From the NCBI GenBank assembly GCA_029204225.1, contig CM055104.1:20307761-20371760 (forward strand): DNA of 64,000 bases, in the 5' to 3' direction. Each line of letters opens with the position of its first letter. The stretch's first letter is position 1. Below the pieces are notes generated by a model. It was not told where the DNA came from and did no database searches. It saw only the letters and a program-made list of their open reading frames with translations. Positions 60,729-64,000 of the stretch are shown here, piece by piece. The position numbers and the translations under genes are program-made. Origin of the DNA: Diphasiastrum complanatum. Its lineage: Eukaryota > Streptophyta > Lycopodiopsida > Lycopodiales > Lycopodiaceae.

Positions 60729-62348
60729 AAATACGTTATAACCTGCAATTCACTTCTGCAATCGGAGTGAAAAATGGCTGCAACGATGAAGTCCCCCATT
60801 TCAGCTGCGGATCTAACCAACATCCCAGACTTCGTAGAAAAATTCAAGGGATTAAAAGCTTTGGTGGACACTAGCATAACAAATATTCCCGATTTCTATG
60901 TCAGACTTAAGAATGAGCGACCCGGCGAAGTAGACACAGCAAGCGTTGATCAGATCCCAGTGTTTGACCTTGCAGCTTTTCACGGCGAAGGAAGCGGTGC
61001 ACTGGTGAAAGCCATCGGGGAAGCGTGTGAGGAGTGGGGATATTTCAGGTACAGGCTTTATCTTCTTTGTACATTTTTAATTGGCCTTCATGATTTAGCA
61101 GATGATGCATAACCATGATGTTCAGGTGATCAACCATGGAGTGCCATCAAATGTTATGAAAAGTATGATGGGAGCTGGCAAGGGATTCTTCCATTTGCCC
61201 AGGGACGAGAAGATGCTCTATTACTCTAACGTCCCCTCACAGCCTGTTAGATTTGGAACTAGCTTCAACCCTCTACACAAGTCAGTTTTGGAGTGGAGAG
61301 ACGTTCTCAAACACATAGTCATCACTTCACCACCAGAAGAAACCATACAGTACTGGCCCCCAGCCTACAGGTACGAGGCAATCAGCTTAAATTCCAGCTC
61401 AAGCTGATGTTTCTTCTGTAGCAAGAATCTAAAGAATTCATCCAACCGAAGACTGGGGGTCTTTTTTTAATCAGGGAAGCCACAAAAAATTACATACTGG
61501 AATCATGAGCTACTGTTGATCATACTCAGATTGTATTAATAGAACTTAGATGTTCAATTATGCCACCAGATTTTTGAGTTAATCACCTTTATCCAAGAGA
61601 AAGTTATAGGTAGCTAACATCATGCTAGAAACACTAAAAGTTATTAAATATTTCAAAGCTCATCCTAATAGGTAACTAGGACTTGATATGAAGATAACTC
61701 ACATTCAAGAAATAGACACTTAACATAAAGGATCTCAGAGAAAAAAATCTTATAAAAATCTTATACAATGTCAAGGACAACGAAGGGTGTGATACCACTA
61801 CTACACTAATGAACCAACGGTCATAGATCATGAACTAAAACAATCTTCAACATTGGTTGTGATTGTAAACTTGGAACCTTTGCTACAGAGAAATCTCTTA
61901 TGACAAGAAGACAATGGTCAAGACTATGTCTTCTTGGGCTTATTGATGGAGCTTAAGATGCTTAATGGTCATCGTAGAGTTGAGTTTCCTAATGCAACTA
62001 GGATAATTATCTAAAAGAGATTCCAAGTGGCTAACACTTTTTTGAATCTAGACATCTAAACTTAGAGAGAAATAGACAAAACACGAAGATATTTTAGAAA
62101 GAGAGAAGGATAGAGCTATAACTTTCGCAAATTTCCATGTCTATTACTTGATGATTGACAATCATGTATCGGGAGATTTCACCTGTCCATAGTAATTGAT
62201 CCCACAAAAGTCCAAATGATTTTGAATTTGATCGATCCACTGAAACTCAGTAAGCCACTTTGTTGAAAGAGCAATTGGGATATCCAAAAACCCATATGGC
62301 TTTATGACTCCAACGTGATGAGCAACCCCAACCATAGATTTGGAGGTC
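29868..62348 (-). CDS. SFR2: SFR2-type galactolipid galactosyltransferase (GH1 family), 3' five exons
   Basis: SFR2 in Arabidopsis is a GH1-family enzyme of the chloroplast outer envelope. It moves galactose between monogalactosyl lipids (galactolipid:galactolipid galactosyltransferase) and protects membranes in freezing. Five minus-strand exons here encode about 290 C-terminal residues: 62348-62183, 36559-36320, 36206-36057, 34218-34089, 30061-29868 (stop included). Diagnostic segments in order are [50 protein letters not shown] (with the GH1 nucleophile Glu), [32 protein letters not shown] and DGLDKP...DWRFG. The W-E-W-A-D-G and DWRFG segments separate SFR2 from ordinary beta-glucosidases. 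Exon phases are 0,0,0,1 and all junctions are GT-AG. The introns are 25,623, 113, 1,838 and 4,027 nt. Arabidopsis SFR2 is 622 residues, so the N-terminal half (membrane anchor, acid/base Glu) is outside the window or unrecognised. No stop occurs in the exons, suggesting a live gene. Confidence 0.85.
31021..31425 (-). mobile_element. Ty1/copia integrase C-terminal fragment inside an SFR2 intron
   Basis: The minus strand encodes [39 protein letters not shown] and [13 protein letters not shown], then after a frameshift [13 protein letters not shown]. This is the region after the third catalytic residue of copia integrase. No LTRs are seen. It sits in the 4.0-kb intron between the last two SFR2 exons, in the same orientation as the gene. 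Confidence 0.75.
31426..34088. other. SFR2 intron sequence, no gene recognised
   Basis: Short frames on both strands carry no family motif. Likely intron with old repeats. Confidence 0.4.
34089..34218 (-). CDS. SFR2: SFR2 penultimate exon
   Basis: The acceptor TTCTGCAG precedes ATA ACT AAA; the donor is GCAG|GTAAAT. It is 130 nt and encodes [15 protein letters not shown], then [15 protein letters not shown], matching the conserved K-V-T-R and R-A-P-F-Y-R-G-V-D region. The usual FYR is FCR here. It is too short to stand out as an open frame and was found by splice and protein similarity. Confidence 0.8.
34219..36056. other. SFR2 intron sequence
   Basis: 1.8-kb intron. It contains the TTCGAACC-type palindromic repeat at 34780-34920 and otherwise nothing recognised. 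Confidence 0.45.
34780..34920. repeat. TTCGAACCGG palindromic dispersed repeat, copy 1
   Basis: Contains repeated GATTCAAATCAG, GACCGGTTCAAC and GATTCGAACCGG units followed by ATGGTTTGAACC and CAAAACGTTTTTTTGGCT. The same arrangement is found at 43190-43400. Confidence 0.65.
36057..36206 (-). CDS. SFR2: SFR2 exon with [13 protein letters not shown]
   Basis: 150 nt, phase 0 at both ends, acceptor GAAGCAG|GGT and donor CAACAG|GTACTA. It encodes [20 protein letters not shown] and FGLVAVDR, the C-terminal wall of the GH1 barrel active site. Confidence 0.9.
36320..36559 (-). CDS. SFR2: SFR2 exon with the GH1 nucleophile ITENG
   Basis: 240 nt, phase 0 at both ends, acceptor CTTACAG|GAA and donor AAGCAG|GTGATG. 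It encodes [24 protein letters not shown] and [13 protein letters not shown]. The Glu of ITENG is the GH1 catalytic nucleophile. Confidence 0.9.
37047..37769 (+). repeat. 5' LTR of the copia element
   Basis: Begins TGTTGGATTATT and ends TTTCCAACA; 723 bp. TATAAATA at 37291-37298 is the likely promoter TATA box. Confidence 0.9.
37770..37781 (+). promoter_or_regulatory. Primer-binding site of the copia element (tRNA-iMet)
   Basis: TGGTATCAGAGC immediately after the LTR end, complementary to the 3' end of initiator Met tRNA. Confidence 0.93.
37996..41087 (+). pseudogene. gag-pol of the copia element, inactivated
   Basis: The ATG at 37996 begins a copia gag ([20 protein letters not shown]). A TGA at 38101-38103 stands where Trp is normal. 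The UBN2-type gag continues to 38634, then shifts frame. The next open part (38749-39579) has a degenerate knuckle ([10 protein letters not shown], just upstream) and a protease site [12 protein letters not shown], where the catalytic D-S-G is N-S-R. The integrase zinc region ([12 protein letters not shown]) and core ([11 protein letters not shown], then a stop at 39577, [23 protein letters not shown]) are partly open to 40248. RT resumes only at [12 protein letters not shown] with LYMDDTLLF near 40425, so its N-terminal half is deleted. RNase H is 40690-41087 ([34 protein letters not shown]). The order PR-IN-RT-RH defines copia. Confidence 0.88.
41089..41097 (+). promoter_or_regulatory. Polypurine tract of the copia element
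   Basis: AAGGGGGAG directly upstream of the 3' LTR start TGTTGGATTA; primer site for plus-strand synthesis. Confidence 0.8.
41098..41894 (+). repeat. 3' LTR of the copia element
   Basis: 797 bp, TGTTGGATTATC to TTTCCAACA. It is longer than the 5' LTR because of a 13-bp insertion near 41236 and an insertion of about 70 bp near 41779-41855, and carries scattered substitutions. Confidence 0.9.
41925..42436 (+). repeat. Ty3/gypsy-type LTR without an internal region
   Basis: Begins TGTAAGTCATGG, has TATATATA near 42219 and ends GAGTCA, six bases before the PBS at 42443. It starts 25 bp after the copia target duplication. No partner LTR is found; downstream sequence up to 43190 is leader-like, then unrelated. 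Confidence 0.55.
42443..42454 (+). promoter_or_regulatory. Primer-binding site (tRNA-iMet) after the lone LTR
   Basis: TGGTATCAGAGC, separated from the LTR end by TTTTAT. Confidence 0.75.
42455..43189 (+). other. Leader-like sequence, no gene
   Basis: Follows an LTR and PBS but no gag is recognisable before the palindromic repeat at 43190. The internal coding region of that element is missing. Confidence 0.4.
43190..43400. repeat. TTCGAACCGG palindromic dispersed repeat, copy 2
   Basis: Many copies of GGTTCGAACC-type palindromes, a central (TA)n, and ATGGTTTGAACCG plus CAAAACGTTTTCTTTGGCT shared with 34780-34920. Open frames here are produced by the repeat and are not genes. Confidence 0.7.
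43568..43622 (+). repeat. (CT)n then (GC)n microsatellite
   Basis: Pure CT run to 43614 followed by GCGCGCGC. Confidence 0.95.
43914..44345 (+). pseudogene. LINE ORF2 reverse transcriptase N-terminal fragment
   Basis: The plus strand encodes [20 protein letters not shown] and [11 protein letters not shown], then in another frame [50 protein letters not shown] and, after one stop, [22 protein letters not shown] and F-V-D-F-K-K-A-F-D are RT motifs 0-A of LINE elements. The F-A-D-D motif is not reached. Sequence identity to LINE ends at about 44345, where minus-strand gypsy integrase begins. Confidence 0.8.
44346..46290 (-). pseudogene. pol of element G
   Basis: [31 protein letters not shown], frame break near 45920, then [15 protein letters not shown] (about 45850) and [18 protein letters not shown]. 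RNase [35 protein letters not shown] and [12 protein letters not shown]. Integrase: [39 protein letters not shown]. Catalytic acidic residues of RT and the first two of integrase are present but frames are broken. Confidence 0.75.
46301..47590 (-). pseudogene. gag-protease of element G
   Basis: Gag runs from MSSPVRSVG near 47532 through [38 protein letters not shown] and [14 protein letters not shown]. The frame is interrupted at about 47400, 47200 and 46930. The knuckle [11 protein letters not shown] near 46700 has lost its His (Q in its place) and runs into a frameshift. Protease is [15 protein letters not shown] near 46495, D-S-S in place of D-S/T-G. The layout matches element C, a likely relative. 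Confidence 0.72.
47591..48017 (-). pseudogene. LINE ORF2 fragment, endonuclease-RT linker
   Basis: The minus strand encodes [31 protein letters not shown] and, after frame changes, [19 protein letters not shown]-(Y/F)-D-x-E-C followed by a basic RKKR-Y stretch and a DxxxAIxxxKxxKA segment is the usual linker between the APE endonuclease and RT of plant LINEs. It continues the LINE part at 53276-54534; a gypsy element is inserted between. Confidence 0.65.
48018..48497 (-). repeat. 3' LTR of element H
   Basis: The minus strand starts TGTCATGCCCACGACTGG just after a purine-rich AAGGGGGGAAGAA and ends GGACGTTATA at the GTTAG repeat; about 480 bp. Its first 16 bases recur at 53275-53260. Confidence 0.65.
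48560..48918 (-). pseudogene. Integrase C-terminus and chromodomain of element H
   Basis: The minus strand encodes [40 protein letters not shown], then [11 protein letters not shown], a stop, and [13 protein letters not shown] ending with DDDDSWE. The GPF/Y-like module followed by I-L-D-x-R...LVRW...SWE is the chromovirus integrase tail with a chromodomain, which targets chromatin. One in-frame stop and frame wear. Confidence 0.75.
48919..50600 (-). pseudogene. Heavily decayed integrase region of element H
   Basis: Scattered minus-strand segments still read as integrase: [15 protein letters not shown] (about 48980), [11 protein letters not shown] (49030), [14 protein letters not shown] and [14 protein letters not shown] (about 49420-49340). 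Frames change repeatedly. No continuous frame above about 40 codons. Confidence 0.5.
51017..51784 (-). pseudogene. gag of element H
   Basis: The ATG at 51784 ([19 protein letters not shown]) begins a gag related to that of element G (LHQSNK shared). It stops at 51581 and resumes at 51322 ([35 protein letters not shown]). The gag core between has frame breaks and the knuckle is not recognisable. Confidence 0.65.
51785..53259. other. Sequence between gag H and its 5' end; no gene recognised
   Basis: Holds C-runs (52130, 52207-52218) and a (GA)n array (52284-52319). It does not resemble the 3' LTR, so the 5' LTR has been lost or replaced here. Confidence 0.45.
52284..52319 (+). repeat. (GA)n microsatellite
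   Basis: Pure GA run of about 36 bp. Confidence 0.95.
53276..54534 (-). pseudogene. LINE fragment: coiled-coil ORF1-like part joined to APE endonuclease
   Basis: The minus-strand frame 54532-53975 is Ser/Pro-rich, then coiled-coil ([32 protein letters not shown]). After a stop the sequence reads as the C-terminal half of a LINE endonuclease: [10 protein letters not shown] followed by a stop (about 53835), [20 protein letters not shown], and [15 protein letters not shown], where S-D-H is expected. The endonuclease N-terminus with its catalytic Glu is absent, so an internal deletion joined the two parts. The fragment continues at 48017-47591 after the inserted element H. Confidence 0.65.
54445..54620. 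repeat. G-rich minisatellite
   Basis: Irregular repeats of GGCAGCGAGGGG / GGCAGCAAGGGG with spacers of about 25-40 bp. Confidence 0.6.
54800..54856 (+). repeat. (GA)n microsatellite
   Basis: Pure GA run of about 57 bp; a (TA)n run follows at 55013-55035. Confidence 0.95.
55062..55196. repeat. Two adjacent hairpins built from GCATGGGG-AGGAGGATGCA
   Basis: First: arms around 55066-55084 and 55102-55122. Second: arms 55158-55174 and 55181-55195 with a loop of only about 6 nt. The same 18-20-nt motif is used in both orientations. Confidence 0.7.
55111..55731 (-). CDS. Proline-rich hypothetical protein (weak)
   Basis: 206-codon minus-strand frame. Residues 1-110 are Pro/Ser/Lys-rich with repeated LPPS and PPK motifs. 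The remainder has no recognisable domain and ends inside the hairpin repeats. A Pro-rich cell-wall or extensin-like protein would be expected to have a signal peptide, which is not evident. The direct repeat GATGGTGGTGGAAGCTTGGGAGG inside it suggests low-complexity DNA. I doubt it is a real gene. Confidence 0.15.
   Translation of the reverse strand: MAVTVGPHALPPAPLKAPPPSHPPKLPPPSPAMTAPPTISTSQASTTISCNEGAPPIHLPVLVFPPKTAPPPALLPSPSKPPTLPPSSLPPKAAAPSPKLLPPSLSPKMLPPSINRTETFQPPQKTTDSSTFKRMLVRSLIANKGRKEVFGRNLLSRERSAIDLACCTASRIRMGTNVYAWGRMNTSSSPCMHVKLLVSFLKKCIG
55880..56990. other. No recognisable gene; possible LTR remnant at its left
   Basis: TGTTGGAAATCAGC at 55863 looks like a copia-type LTR start, but no end, PBS or partner was found. 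A 116-codon plus-strand frame at 56261 has no recognisable motif. Confidence 0.3.
56990..57465. repeat. TTCGCGAA / CT-rich array, left block
   Basis: Tandem variants of GACTCGAAAAATTCGCG and AAAAATTCTCTC, including a (CT)n run at 57080-57121 and repeated TTTCTACGATGCGAAGGACTC. Units of about 50-110 bp. Reading frames inside it are artefacts. Confidence 0.8.
57590..57806 (+). repeat. Direct repeat of about 130 bp period
   Basis: 57590-57672 and 57720-57806 share CGATCC.GCCCCACCAGCGAT and CTTGGATCTACTTCCAC, preceded by related GCGGAAGTCT..ACGGAAGCCAAT segments. Confidence 0.7.
57853..58811 (+). pseudogene. LINE ORF1-type protein (coiled coil plus RNA-binding domain)
   Basis: The ATG at 57853 opens a Ser/Pro-rich N-terminus (to 58161). 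A second frame (58103-58597) has a coiled coil ([32 protein letters not shown]) and then [20 protein letters not shown] and [11 protein letters not shown] third frame (about 58555-58811) continues [32 protein letters not shown]. The N-VRVRGI...FL...W.PKKDPGT.I.RF....R..VLR.R..LRGT order is the L1-like ORF1 RNA-binding domain of plant LINEs. Two frameshifts inactivate it. A 3' UTR with AATAAAGC (58942) and a (TTTC)n(TC)n tail follow, with no ORF2. Confidence 0.6.
58812..58983 (+). other. 3' end of ORF1-type LINE with (TTTC)n(CT)n tail
   Basis: AATAAA at 58942-58947 followed at once by TTTCTTTCTTTC and CTCTCTCT (58949-58983), the kind of short-repeat tail seen on some LINEs. Confidence 0.5.
58970..60230. 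repeat. TTCGCGAA palindromic array, right block
   Basis: Begins with an inverted repeat (TCTCTTTCTACGAT and ATCGTAGAAAGAGA, 58976-59024), then inverted copies of the left block. From about 59170 a larger unit appears (TGCGACACT, CCTCCCCTCCA, TTTTCGCGAAATTTTCGCGA, GCCTTCAGGGA), seen again from 59776 and 60055. Part of 59600-59740 is unrelated. Confidence 0.75.
60650..60724 (+). repeat. (CT)n microsatellite upstream of the dioxygenase ATG
   Basis: About 75 bp of pure CT, ending 49 bp before ATG 60774. Pyrimidine arrays in 5' UTRs are common in plant genes. Confidence 0.95.
60774..61370 (+). pseudogene. 2-oxoglutarate-dependent dioxygenase, first two exons (F6'H1-like)
   Basis: Exon 1 (60774-61048): [29 protein letters not shown] (start of the DIOX_N domain), [11 protein letters not shown]. 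Exon 2 (61126-61370): [55 protein letters not shown], ending at a CTACAG|GTACGA donor. The VRFGTSF....LEWRD segment resembles feruloyl-CoA 6'-hydroxylase/scopoletin 8-hydroxylase relatives, soluble enzymes of coumarin biosynthesis; the substrate here is unknown. The catalytic HxD...H and RxS motifs belong to later exons that I cannot find. Exon 1 is one base short: WGYF is followed by AG|GT where CAG|GT is expected, so joining the exons gives a stop (TGA) just after the junction. It lies inside the giant SFR2 intron, antisense. Pseudogene or sequence error are both possible. Confidence 0.7.
61371..62182. other. No gene recognised (SFR2 intron; region after dioxygenase exon 2)
   Basis: I looked for the third dioxygenase exon (HxD, RxS) and found none on the plus strand. 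Confidence 0.45.
62183..62348 (-). CDS. SFR2: SFR2 upstream exon before the giant intron
   Basis: 166 nt, acceptor GCTACAG|GACC and donor GGACAG|GTGAAA. It encodes [20 protein letters not shown] through [10 protein letters not shown]. The last codon (Gln) abuts EILSAAGL of the exon at 36559, reproducing the SFR2 GINYYGQE.....AGL continuity exactly, which is the evidence for the 25.6-kb intron. Confidence 0.85.
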
Positions 62349-62639
62349 CTGTAGCAATTGTCTAAGATTAGCAAAATATTATCCTTTGAAAATGTGCACA
62401 TAATCGAAAGACTTAACCATACAAAAAGATAGTTATAAGAAGAACTTTTTGAGATGATAAGGTAAGAGTACAATGGTTCTTGATGTTTTAGTAATGGCTC
62501 AGCCTCATGAGCATTCAATAGCTATAACATAAGCCTTGGAGAGGCTTCATCATAAGTGTTATGAAAAGTTGCGATTTATCCTGAGAGTTTATATCTAGGA
62601 ATGTACATTGTTGACCATCCTAAGTGATATTGATACGTT

Positions 62640-63725
62640 TCTGTTCTAAGCTTGATGTGGTAGACAATTGAAGGATGTAGGCAAGGTTGTAGATGACCTA
62701 GACATTGTCAGTGTCACCCTCAATGGGCTTCCTCCACAATTCCAGCATCTTGTGACCACATTAAATGTAAGAGAGAAACCGCCAAGCTACGATGATGTGG
62801 CTGGAGTTCTTCTTCAAGAAAAGTTAAGATCCCAAACTTATGGGACAACAAAGGTTAATGCACAATCTCAAGCTCTTGTTGCATACAACAACAAGAAAAA
62901 TCCAAAGAATATGAAGAAACAAGGTTCTAAAAATGCTAAGTGTTCTATTTGTGGTAGGAAAAGTCACAAAGAAGCAGATTGTGCATCTAAAGCAAAGCAA
63001 AAGCAAGTTTCTTCTTCTTCAACAAACAAGGTACAAGGCCCTTGTTTCAGAAAGAGCAAACATTCAGCATCGAATTGCTATATCAAACAAGCTGCGGCGG
63101 AAGCACAAGTCAAATGGAAATCAAACTCTCAATCAACCGAGCAAGCCGAAGACAAATCAACCAACTTCGTTGGTGGTGGTGGTCTTAGCGATGAGTACCT
63201 ACTCATGGTAAATCCAAACTCAACAAGCGACGAGGAATGGGTAATGGACAGCGGAGCATCTTCACACATGACTCCTAGAAAGGATTGGTTTTCATCCTTT
63301 TCTAAAGGTATAAATGGTCAAGTTGTGCTAGGAGCTCACAAGATATAGTTGGCGAAGGTGATATTCCAATTCAATTCAATTCTGGATTTCAAGTGTGATC
63401 CAGAATGCTTTGCTTATTCCTAACCTTGCTTGAAATCTTTTATCGGTTGGTGCTATAACTGATCAAGACATGCTTGTGGATTTCTTCAATGGTAGGTGCT
63501 TCATTAAAGACTTAAAGCAAGATAATAAATTAGAGATAAAGGAAAATTATACCAGATTAATACAATACTTGATCAACACGCTTTGTCTTCAAAAGTTGTC
63601 AATCAAAGTTTACTTTGGCATAGAAGATACGATCACTTACATTATAAAAGCATCAAGTATCTTCATGATCAAAATCTTGTATTTGGCTGACCTCCAATCG
63701 AGGTTAGCTAAGAGGTATGTGAACC
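62640..63725 (+). mobile_element. Ty1/copia fragment: gag, protease, integrase zinc finger
   Basis: Plus strand, starting mid-gag (VGKVVDDLDIVSVTLNGLP) without LTR or PBS. It is open to 63348 with knuckle CSICGRKSHKEADC, a degenerate second knuckle CFRKSKHSASNC, and an intact protease site EEWVMDSGASSHMT. After a stop the frame shifts; the integrase zinc finger LLWHRRYDHLHYKSI lies near 63615. It ends at about 63725 against minus-strand gypsy RT. Different from the copia at 37047. It lies upstream of the first SFR2 exon seen here. Confidence 0.8.
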
Positions 63726-63734
63726 GTAAACATC

Positions 63735-64000
63735 TTTCTTTAGTAAATGCTCAGTGGAGAGGCAATAGAGGCGTGATCTTGAATAAACTTCCGATAGTAA
63801 CCAACATGGCCCAGAAATCCTCTGAGCTCACAAAGATTCGTTGGTTCCTTTAAGTTCTTTATGATCTCCACTTTATCTTTGTCAACTTCAATACCTCTCT
63901 TTGATATTCTGTGTCCCAGAAGTATGCCCTCCAGCATGCCAAAAAAACACTTCCCAGCGTGAAGACACAGGGAAGTCTCTCTGCAACACTGCAATGTCTT
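63735..64000 (-). pseudogene. Athila/Tat-like gypsy RT fragment at the window edge
   Basis: The minus strand encodes CFFGMLEGILLGHRISKRGI, EVDKDKVEIIKNL and LRGFLGHVGYYRKFIQDHAS, nearly identical in wording to the RT of element B (11400-11180). It is open from the right edge to 63740 and continues outside the window. Confidence 0.8.

Noticed and set aside
62349-62518. Upstream extension of the SFR2 exon to an ATG at 62518
   Set aside because: A good AG acceptor lies at 62349 and the sequence upstream does not resemble SFR2; it reads as intron.

Overview
The window is plant nuclear DNA. It is dense with LTR retrotransposons of both superfamilies, LINE fragments, long (GA)n/(CT)n arrays and decayed coding fragments. 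Intact host coding sequence is sparse. GT-AG introns, tRNA-iMet and tRNA-Asp type primer-binding sites and chromodomain-type gypsy integrase remnants fit a large-genome land plant. The LINE and reverse transcriptase types, and the very long intron, make me lean to a non-angiosperm vascular plant (fern, lycophyte or gymnosperm), but I cannot fix the species.

The main host gene is a SENSITIVE TO FREEZING 2 (SFR2)-type glycosyl hydrolase family 1 gene on the minus strand. Its last five exons lie at 62348-62183, 36559-36320, 36206-36057, 34218-34089 and 30061-29868. All splice phases agree and no stop interrupts the exons. The first of these exons is separated from the next by an intron of about 25.6 kb. 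That intron holds a structurally complete Ty1/copia element, several Ty3/gypsy and LINE pieces, satellite-like arrays and, on the opposite strand, the first two exons of a 2-oxoglutarate-dependent dioxygenase (F6'H1-like). The 5' part of SFR2 is not recognised and is probably beyond position 64000.

Layout. 1-4303: minus-strand gypsy (gag-protease, leader, PBS, LTR). 4304-8220: plus-strand gypsy, cut inside integrase. 8221-about 10400: decayed copy of an unrecognised coiled-coil protein family (minus). 10400-16235: minus-strand Athila/Tat-like gypsy with LTR and PBS. 17115-18270: (GA)n array and plus-strand gypsy remnant. 18640-19160: second copy of the unrecognised family. 19175-20765: internally deleted plus-strand gypsy. 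21000-22265: unrecognised decayed reading frame. 22950-24140: minus-strand gypsy integrase. 24430-24695: non-LTR type reverse transcriptase piece. 27689-27936: possible ULP-type SUMO protease exons. 28941-29080: tandem repeat. 29868-36559: four SFR2 exons, with a copia integrase piece in one intron. 37047-41894: complete copia with TSD. 41925-42454: lone gypsy LTR and PBS. 43914-48017 and 53276-54534: LINE fragments interrupted by two chromovirus-type gypsy elements. 55000-60230: hairpins, palindromic arrays and an ORF1-type LINE. 60650-61370: dioxygenase fragment. 62183-62348: upstream SFR2 exon. 62640-63725: copia gag-protease. 63735-64000: gypsy RT.

Nearly every retroelement reading frame carries stops, frameshifts or lost catalytic residues, so mobile DNA here looks old and nested. 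The best candidate for something undescribed is the repeated coiled-coil family at 8221-10400 and 18640-19160. The most informative gene-structure result is the TE-filled SFR2 intron.
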